Shown: one piece after another, positions 54,797 to 63,330 of the stretch
How the letters are laid out: each line of letters begins with the position of its first letter
How positions within the stretch are numbered: position 1 is the first letter of the stretch
Notes under the pieces: model-generated
Told to the model about the DNA's origin: nothing
Databases searched by the model: none
What the model saw: the letters and a program-made list of their open reading frames with translations, nothing else
From: an uncultured Lachnospiraceae bacterium
GTDB taxonomy: Bacteria > Bacillota > Clostridia > Lachnospirales > Lachnospiraceae
Assembly (NCBI GenBank): GCA_946414885.1
Contig: CAMKQH010000002.1
Span: 62,001-126,000, forward strand
DNA length: 64,000 nucleotides
Direction: 5' to 3'
Position numbers and translations under genes: made by a program

Positions 54797-57160
54797 ATGG
54801 GAAACCTTTGGAAATTGATCAAGGCGAATGCCCGCAAGGACAAGGGACAGCTCGCACTGTTTTTTATGATCCTCACGCTGGCTGCGCTGCTATTGCATGT
54901 GGCGCTGATCGTCAGCGACTACGGTAACGTCTATGACAGGCGTGCGGAAAAGAAAAACTTGGCTGATGCCGTCTTGTATGGCATTTATGACAGTGATGAG
55001 ATCCATGCCTCCTTGAAGGCACAGGGGAAGATCCACTCGTATTGGATGGAGAAGATGATCCTGCCGGGAACTGTTACCGTAAGCGTTCCTTCCCACAGGA
55101 CCGGGAAGAAGATAGATGATTTTGCCTTCTTTGAGAATCATCAGAGTGATTACGTTAAAACATTGGATTTTATCGAGCGAAGCGATGACGCCAGCGGAAG
55201 AAAGATTTACGTAAACCTTTATACGGCAAGGAATCTTGGCATCTCCGTCGGGGACGGCATGAAGATTGATTCGGAATATTTTGGAACGTATGAGTTTACC
55301 GTGGCAGGCATTTATGAAGACTTGATCTTGGGTAATAGCTTTTCGTACTACTCCGTTCTCGTGGAGCCGGAATGCTATGAGGAACTCAAAGAGACTTGCA
55401 GGCAGCTTGCGACGGAAAAAAACATGTATTTCGAGAGAGACTTTATTGGATGCTTTTTGAACGGCGAGGAACTGTCAAACGCGGAGTGGGAGAGACTTGG
55501 CATGTTGAACAACGGCCTTTTTGGGGGCTGGGCGGATCGGGAATCCTTTAAGGCCGGGTACGTATCGGTCGTGAACATTCTGGCGGCATTCATGGCGGCT
55601 TTTGCCGTGATCATTATTCTTGTGACGGTGACGACGATCGCCTTCACCATCAGAAATAACATTGACAAGGACATCCGCAATCTGGGTGCGCTGCGTGCCG
55701 TGGGATTCACGACGAACCAGCTCAGGCGGGCCATCATGGCAGAGTTTACGCTGATCGCTTTTGGGGCCACGCTGGCAGGGATCGGGATTTCCCTTGCAAC
55801 CTATCCCATTTTGGAGAGGGCTTATATCCAGGAGCAGACGGGCATGAGATGGGAAATGGGCCTGCAGGCTTCCCACGTGCTGCTTTTGCTGGCGTTTGTG
55901 CTTGGATCCGTCGTGCTGATCACATTCATTAGCACGCGTAAGATCAAGCATCTTTCGCCTGCGACGGCGCTGCGCTTTGGACTTTCGTCGAACAGCTTCC
56001 GGAAAAATTATCTGCCTCTTGCGGAAACAAAGGGGGACTTGAACGGGCTACTGGCGCTGAAAGCCTGTTTTCAGGCGAAGAGCCAAAACCTTACGGTATT
56101 TTTTGCCATGCTGTTGGTGTCTTTTGTGGCAACGTTTGCGGCGCAGCTGTTTTACAACACCCAGGTTGACGTGACGAGGTTCCAGCATTTGATCCAGGGC
56201 GACGTTCCGGATGCGCACGTTTATTTCGAGGGGCGTGATCAAGAGGAGCTTTCGGAGATCCGCGAAAAGCTTTTTGAAATCCCGGGCGTTAAGCAGGTTT
56301 ACGGTTTGGGAAGCACCTCGGGACACGTGGAAGAGGAAGCGGCATCCATCCTGTATTCGGATTCCTGTAAAGACGTGTACTGCGGATTGTATCAGGGGAC
56401 CATGGCCATGGAGGACAATGAGGCCGTTGTCGCCGGAAGTCTTGCGGAAAAACTGGGGGTGACCGTCGGCGATGAGATCGAGATCTGTTACGGGGAAGAG
56501 AAGGAGAAGTATCTCATCACGGGATTGCAGCAGGCGGTTTACGGCATGGGCATGAGAATCTATTTGACGGACGGCGGCGCGCGGCGCCTTGGCATTCCGG
56601 CGGAGTTTTCTTATTTTCGCATCCGGCTGGATAAGCCCAGCGCGGCTGAGGTGGACCGCGTGTTGGAGCAGGCGCGGGAAGTGCTTGGAGAGAAGTGTAC
56701 GGAGGTTGAAAACTATTATCGCTATCAGCGCAGCATGGACAACATGCCCGTCATGGCAGTCTCCTTTATCGTATTGCTCTTGGTGCTTTTGTCCTGCGTG
56801 ATCGCCATGTTGGTGATCGGGCTTATTATCAAGAACGTCTTTGTAAAGAGGGAGAAAGAGTTTGGGATCAAGAAGGCGCTAGGCTTTACCAGTTCCCAAC
56901 TGCGGCTTCAGCTTGCCCTCTCCCTGGCCTTGATCGTATTTGCCGCGGCAACGCTTGGAGGAGTGCTCGGATATGGTTTGACGAATCCTTTGATCACGAT
57001 CATCTTCTGGGGGTACGGGATCAAAAAGGCAGAACTGTTCGTGAACGGACTGGTTGCCTTGATCGCGGCCTGCGCCGTCGTATTGTTTACGGCGCTGATC
57101 TCCTATTTCGCTGCAAGAAAAATGAAAAAGGTGTCCGCGTATGAGCTGATCCGGGAGTAG
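54797..57160 (+). CDS. FtsX-like ABC permease
   Basis: 787 residues with about ten membrane segments. An N-terminal helix (about 20-40) is followed by an extracellular domain (about 42-255). A first FtsX unit (about 260-385, with RNLGALRAVGFTTNQLRRA) comes next, then a second extracellular domain (about 455-640) and a second FtsX unit (about 650-785, KEFGIKKALGFTSSQLR). The duplicated FtsX layout is like SalY/YbbP-type permeases. GGTGGAGGAAG lies before ATG 54797. It forms a transporter with the preceding ATPase. Confidence 0.9.
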   Translation: MGNLWKLIKANARKDKGQLALFFMILTLAALLLHVALIVSDYGNVYDRRAEKKNLADAVLYGIYDSDEIHASLKAQGKIHSYWMEKMILPGTVTVSVPSHRTGKKIDDFAFFENHQSDYVKTLDFIERSDDASGRKIYVNLYTARNLGISVGDGMKIDSEYFGTYEFTVAGIYEDLILGNSFSYYSVLVEPECYEELKETCRQLATEKNMYFERDFIGCFLNGEELSNAEWERLGMLNNGLFGGWADRESFKAGYVSVVNILAAFMAAFAVIIILVTVTTIAFTIRNNIDKDIRNLGALRAVGFTTNQLRRAIMAEFTLIAFGATLAGIGISLATYPILERAYIQEQTGMRWEMGLQASHVLLLLAFVLGSVVLITFISTRKIKHLSPATALRFGLSSNSFRKNYLPLAETKGDLNGLLALKACFQAKSQNLTVFFAMLLVSFVATFAAQLFYNTQVDVTRFQHLIQGDVPDAHVYFEGRDQEELSEIREKLFEIPGVKQVYGLGSTSGHVEEEAASILYSDSCKDVYCGLYQGTMAMEDNEAVVAGSLAEKLGVTVGDEIEICYGEEKEKYLITGLQQAVYGMGMRIYLTDGGARRLGIPAEFSYFRIRLDKPSAAEVDRVLEQAREVLGEKCTEVENYYRYQRSMDNMPVMAVSFIVLLLVLLSCVIAMLVIGLIIKNVFVKREKEFGIKKALGFTSSQLRLQLALSLALIVFAAATLGGVLGYGLTNPLITIIFWGYGIKKAELFVNGLVALIAACAVVLFTALISYFAARKMKKVSAYELIRE

Positions 57161-57176
57161 ATCTTGCCTTTTTTAC

Positions 57177-57205
57177 TTGCGATTCCTGAAGGGATAAGGT
57201 AAAAT
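57177..57205 (+). promoter_or_regulatory. Sigma-A promoter for the 57224 gene
   Basis: TTGCGA at 57177-57182 and TAAAAT at 57200-57205, with a 17-base spacer, end 18 bases before the ATG, so the leader is very short. Confidence 0.75.
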
Positions 57206-57223
57206 GTAGCTAGGAGGATTGGC

Positions 57224-57658
57224 ATGGAGATTCTATTGATCTTGATCGTAATTGCAATCTTTGTCAGCGTGCTGACGGGGAACCTAGGTTACGTCCTTTT
57301 CGGCATGTCTGGTTTCTTATTGCTTACGGCAGGATTGATGGTCTTGATCTTTTTGGTCTGCAACGTGCTGCTTCTTACGTCCAAATGGAAAGAGGCGAAG
57401 TTCGTGGGAATGGATTATCCCACGGAAAAGTCAAAGTTCTTGGTGGCGTTTTATCTGGTGGACGGAGAGGAAATTCCCTGTCTTTTCCCGGAGGAGGGAG
57501 TCTTTCGGGACAGACTGTACCGGGAGGACAAGACGTATCACGTTCTGTTGAACCGGAAGCTTGGAAGGGTGTTTGACAGATTCTCCGTGGCAACCTGTAT
57601 TTTGGGATTGTTTTTTGGAATCTTACTTGGCGGCGTGATGATCGCCATGTATTATTAG
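57224..57658 (+). CDS. Small membrane protein, unknown
   Basis: 144 residues with hydrophobic segments at about 2-25, 28-50 and 118-142 and a soluble middle of strands (FLVAFYLVDGEEIPCLFPEEG, YHVLLNRKLGRVFDRFS), resembling DUF3592-like membrane proteins in layout only. TAGGAGG gives a good start. No function can be assigned. Confidence 0.65.
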   Translation: MEILLILIVIAIFVSVLTGNLGYVLFGMSGFLLLTAGLMVLIFLVCNVLLLTSKWKEAKFVGMDYPTEKSKFLVAFYLVDGEEIPCLFPEEGVFRDRLYREDKTYHVLLNRKLGRVFDRFSVATCILGLFFGILLGGVMIAMYY

Positions 57659-57771
57659 CGGGAGAAGTTGCTGGATCTGTTGCGTGTTATGCGGGGAAGC
57701 CGCGGGAGTTGTAGCGTGTTTTGCGGGGAGGCTGCGGGATTTTGTGAACTTCCGGGAAGGAGGACAGGCGT

Positions 57772-58293
57772 ATGAAGAAGCAGGAAAGAATCATTGGCAT
57801 CGTCATGGCGATCATTATGTCCATTGCGATGGGGATTGTGGCATCCATTTTTATCTATTTGGATCCAAAGACGCAAACGCCTGCCTTTCCCTTGTTTTGT
57901 CTGATCAACGTGGTGGAATCCATTGTTGTCGGACTGATCGTAGCGTTAGTGATACCGCTTGGAAAGCTGGGATATGGGCTGGCCGCGAAGGCAAAGGCAG
58001 CGCCGCCCTCCCTAAAGTTTAACCTGTTGAATTCCATTCCCATGTCGCTGGGAAATTCCTTGATCGTCAGTGCCGTTGTCAGCTTTGTCAACGTGGCGCA
58101 GGCCCATGCCAAGATCCCGGAGCAGGCTGCGCCGCCGCTCATGGCCATGTGGTTTGGGAGCTGGGCACCGCTTTTGCTCCCTTCCATTGTGATCAGCTAC
58201 TTGTTGGCAGTTTTAATTTCGCCGCTGGTGGTCAAGATGGTCATGAAGGGGAAGAAGCCGGGCATGACCGCAACCGGGGAAAATATGAAATGA
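57772..58293 (+). CDS. Four-helix membrane protein (DUF2798-like), unknown
   Basis: 173 residues, four hydrophobic segments (about 8-30, 38-60, 80-102, 120-150), in two similar halves that each begin with a polar turn and include MSIAMGIV and MSLGNSLIV. The arrangement is reminiscent of DUF2798 proteins, though I am not certain. GGAAGGAGG precedes the ATG. The 113 bases before it hold no clear promoter, so it may be transcribed with the gene at 57224. Confidence 0.6.
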   Translation: MKKQERIIGIVMAIIMSIAMGIVASIFIYLDPKTQTPAFPLFCLINVVESIVVGLIVALVIPLGKLGYGLAAKAKAAPPSLKFNLLNSIPMSLGNSLIVSAVVSFVNVAQAHAKIPEQAAPPLMAMWFGSWAPLLLPSIVISYLLAVLISPLVVKMVMKGKKPGMTATGENMK

Positions 58294-58326
58294 GTCAAGA
58301 CAAATAGATGGAAAGCGTGGTTTGTG

Positions 58327-59694
58327 ATGAGTGCGAAACGATTGGAAAAGAAAATAAAGTTGGGGGCGCTGGCATTGTCGCTGGCGCTTCTTTGCGTTGG
58401 TTGTTCAGGAGCGGAGTCTTCGGTAACGCCGGCTCCTACGGATTCTTCGGAGCCTGTGGCGACGATGGAGCCAACGGATTCACCAGAGCCGACGGATTCA
58501 CCAGAGTCCACGGGTTCGCCGGAGCCCACGGCAACGCCGGCTCCTACGCCGAGTGAGGAAGAGATTTATGCCGACGTGATCAGCAGGTCTCTTACGTATG
58601 CGGGAAATAACTTCAGATTAAAGAAAGTGATCGAAAAGCTTCGCGCGGGTGAGCAGGTCAGTGTGGCGATCCTTGGCGGTTCCATCACGGAGGGAGCCGG
58701 TGCGGGAACAAATGACAAGGGATATGCCTTTCAGTTTGTGCAGGCGCTGGGAGATACGTATGCGGCGAATGGCATGGAGCAGTTGAATTACGTGATTCCC
58801 GGACTTTCGGGAACGCCTTCGGTGCTGGGACTTATGCGGTATCAACAGGACGTCGTCAAACCGCTGGGGGAGGCGCCGGATCTTTTGATCATTGAGTTTG
58901 CGGTGAATGACTGGCAGGAGGCGACAAACGGCAGGGCTTACGAGAGTATGGTTTATGAAGCTTTATCCGCAAAGGAGGATTGCGCAGTGATCGCGCTGTG
59001 TTCCGTTGCAAAGACGGGATGGAACGCGCAGGATACGTATCTTCCCATCGTTAAGCACTATCAGATCCCGCTGGTAAGCTTAAAGGATGCCGTGTTTATT
59101 TCCGGGACGAAGACAAGGATCGCAGCGACGAAATACTTTATGGATGATTATCATCCAAAGTTCTACGGGCATCAGCTGATGAAGGATTGTCTGATGAATC
59201 TGTTGGCGCAGGCGGACGAGGCAGAGACGGACGAGGCAGTCGCCATTCCCGAGAACGCGGTCAAGGGGCGTGACTTTGCGGGACTTGTGCAGGTGGATTC
59301 CAATAACCAGGGGAAGGGACTGAAGGTTGGTTCCTTTGGGGAGACGGATGAGAAAGTCGTTCAAATGTTTTTCACCAAGGCAGCAGCCTTTCCCCATAAT
59401 TTCCATCACGCGGCTGGGGCAAAGAATGATCCCCTGAAGCTGACGGTGAACTGCAGCAAGATTTTGATCAATTATAAGACGGCCAATGATAAGAATTTTG
59501 GCAAGGCAGAAATTTACGTGGACGGCGCGCTTGTTGCTACGGCGGACGGATATAGTGGCGGCGGCTGGAATAATTGCAACGTGCTGCTTGTCTTGGATGA
59601 GGCGCAGGCCGCAAAGCATACGCTGGAAGTGAAGATGGCGCAGGACGACGCAGACAAGGCATTTACCATCTTCTCCATAAGCTACGCGGAGTGA
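58327..59694 (+). CDS. SGNH/GDSL hydrolase lipoprotein
   Basis: 455 residues. Signal peptide with lipobox VGC (about residue 27), then a Pro/Thr/Ser/Glu linker with repeated SPEPTDSPE-like units (to about 80). The SGNH domain shows block I AILGGSITEGAGAG (nucleophile Ser), block III-like EFAVNDW and block V DDYHPKFYGH with the catalytic Asp-x-x-His. A C-terminal beta domain (about 300-455) may bind sugar. Similar proteins are acetyl-xylan or other carbohydrate esterases. It is exported and tethered to the membrane, which fits a fibre-degrading life. A GTG at 58324 directly precedes the chosen ATG. Confidence 0.85.
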   Translation: MSAKRLEKKIKLGALALSLALLCVGCSGAESSVTPAPTDSSEPVATMEPTDSPEPTDSPESTGSPEPTATPAPTPSEEEIYADVISRSLTYAGNNFRLKKVIEKLRAGEQVSVAILGGSITEGAGAGTNDKGYAFQFVQALGDTYAANGMEQLNYVIPGLSGTPSVLGLMRYQQDVVKPLGEAPDLLIIEFAVNDWQEATNGRAYESMVYEALSAKEDCAVIALCSVAKTGWNAQDTYLPIVKHYQIPLVSLKDAVFISGTKTRIAATKYFMDDYHPKFYGHQLMKDCLMNLLAQADEAETDEAVAIPENAVKGRDFAGLVQVDSNNQGKGLKVGSFGETDEKVVQMFFTKAAAFPHNFHHAAGAKNDPLKLTVNCSKILINYKTANDKNFGKAEIYVDGALVATADGYSGGGWNNCNVLLVLDEAQAAKHTLEVKMAQDDADKAFTIFSISYAE

Positions 59695-59742
59695 CGCTGG
59701 ACCTAGAGTAAAAATTGGATCAAAGATATGCAATACGTTATG

Positions 59743-59775
59743 GCTGGAAGAGTGAGTCTCTTCCAGTCTTTTTTG
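59743..59775 (+). terminator. Rho-independent terminator after the SGNH hydrolase
   Basis: CTGGAAGAG at 59744-59752 pairs perfectly with CTCTTCCAG at 59758-59766, loop TGAGT, then TCTTTTTT. Confidence 0.92.
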
Positions 59776-59871
59776 TTTGGCAATCGAAGGAAATTATGAA
59801 TCATGGGTATGGGGGTAAAAACGGCGTGCAGAAGTCGTGCTACCCACAAATAAAAAAAGTTAAAATGGGTA

Positions 59872-59900
59872 TTGACAAACAATATTATACGATATATAGT
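59872..59900 (+). promoter_or_regulatory. Strong sigma-A promoter of the PadR operon
   Basis: A consensus TTGACA at 59872-59877 and TATAGT at 59895-59900 have the ideal 17-base spacer. It drives the PadR, DUF1700 and DUF4097 genes. Confidence 0.88.
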
Positions 59901-59936
59901 ATAGACAACGAACAATAGTATATGCCGTATAATATT
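59881..59936. promoter_or_regulatory. Inverted-repeat operator overlapping the PadR-operon promoter
   Basis: AATATTATAC at 59881-59890 and GTATAATATT at 59927-59936 are perfect inverted copies. Between them GATATATAGTATA and TAGTATATGCCGTATA add shorter symmetrical A/T-rich elements. The left arm lies between the -35 and -10 boxes, so a bound dimer would block transcription. PadR proteins bind such palindromes and usually repress their own gene. Confidence 0.75.
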
Positions 59937-59975
59937 ACGAGAGAAATATGAATTTAGGGAATAAGGGGTGAGAAG

Positions 59976-60311
59976 ATGGTTTTTAATACGGGAGCGGCGC
60001 TACTGGACGCGATCGTGCTGGCGGTAGTGAGCAGGGAGCCGGACGGGACCTATGGATATAAGATCACGCAGGAGGTCCGGCAGGTGATCGACTTGTCAGA
60101 ATCCACGCTGTATCCGGTTCTGAGAAGACTTCAGAAGGATGAATGCCTGGAAGTCTATGACATGGAATGTTCGGGACGGAACAGAAGATATTATAAGGTG
60201 ACCAGTCAGGGCTGGGCACAGCTTCATCTCTATGAGAGTGAGTGGAGACAGTACGCGGACAAGATCACGAGCTTGTTTGAAGGAAAGTCGCTTGTCGCGG
60301 ACGGGGCGTAG
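59976..60311 (+). CDS. PadR-family transcriptional regulator
   Basis: 111 residues with a winged helix: LLDAIVLAVVSREPDGTYGYKITQEV, SESTLYPVLRRLQKDECLEVYD and SGRNRRYYKVTSQG, the standard PadR core, plus a C-terminal helix for dimerisation. It is likely the autorepressor of the three-gene operon it heads, acting at the inverted repeat upstream. In related bacteria this trio responds to cell-envelope stress. Confidence 0.93.
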   Translation: MVFNTGAALLDAIVLAVVSREPDGTYGYKITQEVRQVIDLSESTLYPVLRRLQKDECLEVYDMECSGRNRRYYKVTSQGWAQLHLYESEWRQYADKITSLFEGKSLVADGA

Positions 60312-60401
60312 GATGACGGGCAAGAGACTGGCAGACAGGAATGCCATAGGGCATGGAATCGGCGGGATTTAGAGACAATCGCAGGTTAAGGAGAAAAGGG
60401 A

Positions 60402-61274
60402 ATGAATAAAGAAGGATTTATGAGCCAGCTGGAGAGTTTGCTGGCAGAGATCCCGGCAACGGAAAGAGAAGAGGCGCTGCAATATTATAACGATTATTTT
60501 GAAGATGCAGGCTGGGAAAATGAAGCGTCCGTGATTAAGTCGCTGGGAAGTCCGCAGAAGGTTGCGGAGAACATCAAGGCTGAGCTTCGGGGAGAGGTGT
60601 TGCCTACGACGGCGAATGCGGGAGACCACGCCGTGACCAAGTATGGACAGATTGTTCCGGCAGGGGAAGTGAAGGATCTTGGCGGGGAAGGCAAGGCAGA
60701 GAAAAAAGATGATGGAAGAGACGGCGCAAGCGGGTTTGGTGCACGTGGCGGGTTCGGCGGAGCCGGAGGTTTTGGGGCCTTTGGAGGCGCAGGCGGAGCA
60801 GGTGGTTATGGTGGAGCCGGCGGTTATGGAGCAGCCGGAGCGGCGGGCGCAGCAGGCAGAACCCTGTTTAACGCTGAGGGAAACGGATTTCTCCAACGCT
60901 ATGGGATCATTGCACTGATCCTTTTGATCATCCTGGCTCCCACGCTGATTGGCCTGCTCTTCTCGGCAATCGGAGTGATCTTTGGATTTATTGTGGCACT
61001 TCTGGCAATCATATTTGCACCGGCGATCGCGGGGGTTGCACTGATGATCGCATGCATAGGGATCGTGGCGGTATCCTTTTCCGCGATTCCGGGAAGCATG
61101 GGCGGCTTTTGTATCTTTGCAGGCGCGGGATTGCTTGTGGGCAGCGTGGGAATGCTTTTGCTCTCGCTGTCAGGACTTTTGGTGAATCTTTTGCCGTCTT
61201 GCGTTAAGCTGATCAAGACGATCGCAAAATACTGTGTTGAAGGCGTTAAAAAATTTATTGACAATATTCATTGA
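60402..61274 (+). CDS. DUF1700-family membrane protein
   Basis: 290 residues. The N-terminal soluble HAAS-type domain has EGFMSQLESLLAEIPATE, EEALQYYNDYFEDAG and VIKSLGSPQKVAENI. A striking Gly/Ala-rich linker (about 108-155, repeats of GGAGGYGG type) leads to three or four membrane segments. Partner of PadR and DUF4097 proteins; AAGGAGAAAAGGG before the ATG. Probably senses or transmits a membrane signal. Confidence 0.88.
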   Translation: MNKEGFMSQLESLLAEIPATEREEALQYYNDYFEDAGWENEASVIKSLGSPQKVAENIKAELRGEVLPTTANAGDHAVTKYGQIVPAGEVKDLGGEGKAEKKDDGRDGASGFGARGGFGGAGGFGAFGGAGGAGGYGGAGGYGAAGAAGAAGRTLFNAEGNGFLQRYGIIALILLIILAPTLIGLLFSAIGVIFGFIVALLAIIFAPAIAGVALMIACIGIVAVSFSAIPGSMGGFCIFAGAGLLVGSVGMLLLSLSGLLVNLLPSCVKLIKTIAKYCVEGVKKFIDNIH

Positions 61275-61303
61275 ACCCAAATGGGAGTTAGGAGAGTGAT
61301 CAC

Positions 61304-62245
61304 GTGAAGTCTTTTGTTAAAAGTTGTGCAATCGCGGCATTATTTTTATTTGGAATTGGAATGACCCTGGTCATTGCGGGCTGTGCGCTCGACGGAGTTG
61401 ATGAGGCGAATAAGATCGTCCAGGAGGTTAAGGATAAAATTCCGACGGACGTAAAGGAAAAAGTACAGGGAATCTTGGACAGCAAGATTTACAGCATTGA
61501 TGATTTCGGCGGTGCCTTTAAGGACGGTGAGGAGACGCTGAAGGGCGACGTGGAGAAGTTCGCCCTGAAGGCGGACGGCGTAGAGAAGGTTAAGCTTGAC
61601 ATCGGAGGATGTGAAGTGACGATCTTAGATTCCGAGGACGATGATTTCTGGGTGGAAGCAAAGAACGTGCAGAAATTCCAGGCTTACATAGATGGGGATA
61701 CGATTCACGTTGTGAATACCAGCACGGAGAAGACCATCAGCGGCCTGAACATCAAGAACGTCAAGATCAATCTTTACGTGCCTGAGGGATTCGTGTTTGA
61801 CAAGGCGGAGATCGAGCTTGGCGCCGGCATCATTCATGCGGATGCTTTCGCGGCGAAGAAGGCTGAGATCAAGATTGGTGCAGGTGATCTACAGTTGAAA
61901 ACCATGGACAGTGACGACGTAAAGATCCAGATCGGCGCAGGAAACGTGGAAATCGGGGATGCAAGCATTGACAAGCTGGAATGTAAGGTAGGCGCCGGTA
62001 ATTTCACGCTGAAAGGAGAACTCCATAACGACGTGGAAGTGGAGTGCTCCATGGGTAATATCAGCCTGGATCTGAAGAATTCATATAAGGATTTTGATTA
62101 TGAGGTGAAATGCTCAGCGGGCAATATCGATCTGAATGGAAAGAAGTATACGGGCCTTTCCAAGGAAGAGAAGATCGACAATGACGCAGAGCATGAGATG
62201 AAGCTGGAATGCTCCGTCGGTAACGTCGACGTTAGCTTTAAATAA
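61304..62245 (+). CDS. DUF4097-family beta-strand-repeat protein, lipoprotein-like
   Basis: 313 residues with a GTG start behind GGAGAG. The N-terminus has a hydrophobic signal with a lipobox-like VIAGC (Cys near 28). The body from about 85 is a right-handed beta-helix-like repeat: VEKVKLDIGGCEVTIL, AEIELGAGIIHADAF, AEIKIGAGDLQLKTM, VKIQIGAGNVEIGDA, LECKVGAGNFTLKG. This is the adhesin-like DUF4097 pattern. It is the last gene of the PadR operon and probably faces the cell wall. Confidence 0.88.
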   Translation: MKSFVKSCAIAALFLFGIGMTLVIAGCALDGVDEANKIVQEVKDKIPTDVKEKVQGILDSKIYSIDDFGGAFKDGEETLKGDVEKFALKADGVEKVKLDIGGCEVTILDSEDDDFWVEAKNVQKFQAYIDGDTIHVVNTSTEKTISGLNIKNVKINLYVPEGFVFDKAEIELGAGIIHADAFAAKKAEIKIGAGDLQLKTMDSDDVKIQIGAGNVEIGDASIDKLECKVGAGNFTLKGELHNDVEVECSMGNISLDLKNSYKDFDYEVKCSAGNIDLNGKKYTGLSKEEKIDNDAEHEMKLECSVGNVDVSFK

Positions 62246-62297
62246 AAAAATGGATCAGGGGGACGTGCCAATAAACACGTTCCCCTGACCCATTTTA
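62244..62297 (-). terminator. Palindromic terminator of the ECF gene, dispersed-repeat member
   Basis: ATGGATCAGGGGGACGTG pairs with CACGTTCCCCTGACCCAT. Read on the minus strand a run of seven T follows, so it mainly ends the ECF gene; a shorter T run lies on the plus side. The arms match the element at 52340 at most positions. Confidence 0.85.
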
Positions 62298-62307
62298 AAT
62301 CTGTGCT

Positions 62308-63279
62308 TTAGGCTTCTTCGTCCGGGGTAACCTGGAGGAAGAGACCTGATTTTTTGAGTGCGGGGCGCAGGGCCAGGTAGAAGATGGATGCGCACGTGAC
62401 GGCCACGATCGCGTTGACAAAGGTCGTGAGTGCTGCCATCTTGGCGAAGACGGAAGCAAGATCCTGAGGAATGCCAAGCAGGTAGATCTTGTAGAAATAT
62501 CCCACGGTGGGATCTGCCACCACGTTGAATGCCATGCCGCAGATGCTGGCAAGGATCGTTACGGAAGTAACGTATTTTGCTGCATGCGCGCGGCTGAGCT
62601 TAAAGATCTTATGGGCCACAAGACCAACGATAAGACCGATCATAAGCTTTAAGATAAAGGTTTTCGGAGCACTGGTGACGTAAGAGGTGGTCAGGTCGCC
62701 GATGGTCATGCCGATGGCGCCAGCAAGGCCGCCAAGGTATCCGCCGAGGAACAGTGCCGCAAGAACGCAGAAAACGTTGCCGAGATGGAATGCCGTCTTG
62801 TCAGTGCCTACGGGAATGTCGATCTTAAAGAATGCAAATCCGACATAGCAGAGCGCTGCCATGAGACCGGCCATGGCGATCTTCTTGGCATCCATTTGCC
62901 CCGCGGGATGCACGCCGATCACTGCGTTATAGAGTCCCTTCAAAAGCAGTGCAAACGCAAGGAAAAGTGCGGTCATGCCAAAGGAGTAGGGCCGCTCCAA
63001 CCGGAGCTTTTCATCCTGCAGGGAGGATAAGTTATGCTTTAGGGAATCCAGATCGCCGTCCTTCGTTCCGGCCTCAACTTCGCTGATCTGTGCCTTAACC
63101 GCACTGATCTCAGTGCCGATGACCTTGGACTGCTGATAGGACTTGCCATGGGCGCTGATGGAGAAGATAAGGCTCCCAATGACAAGGACGGCGCTGACGG
63201 CGAGGAGACGCCATCCGCGCACGCGCGCAGTGTTTTTTTCGTTACTCTTTTCCGCTGATTTTTTTTGTTCCGTACTCAT
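62308..63279 (-). CDS. ECF transporter S component, probably for vitamin B6
   Basis: 323 residues, longer than usual for S components (about 180-200). The C-terminal part (about 125-320) is the membrane S domain with FHLGNVFCVLAALFLGGYLGGLAGAIGM and ASICGMAFNVVADP. The N-terminal 120 residues add a charged start, a membrane helix, a coiled coil (about 50-95) and another helix. The adjacent pyridoxamine kinase gene suggests that it captures pyridoxine or pyridoxal for trapping by phosphorylation. It would share an energising module encoded elsewhere. Confidence 0.82.
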   Translation of the reverse strand: MSTEQKKSAEKSNEKNTARVRGWRLLAVSAVLVIGSLIFSISAHGKSYQQSKVIGTEISAVKAQISEVEAGTKDGDLDSLKHNLSSLQDEKLRLERPYSFGMTALFLAFALLLKGLYNAVIGVHPAGQMDAKKIAMAGLMAALCYVGFAFFKIDIPVGTDKTAFHLGNVFCVLAALFLGGYLGGLAGAIGMTIGDLTTSYVTSAPKTFILKLMIGLIVGLVAHKIFKLSRAHAAKYVTSVTILASICGMAFNVVADPTVGYFYKIYLLGIPQDLASVFAKMAALTTFVNAIVAVTCASIFYLALRPALKKSGLFLQVTPDEEA

Positions 63280-63330
63280 GATTCTGCCTTCTTTCTTTAT
63301 GTAAGATTTTTTGACGTAAGATTTTTTGAT

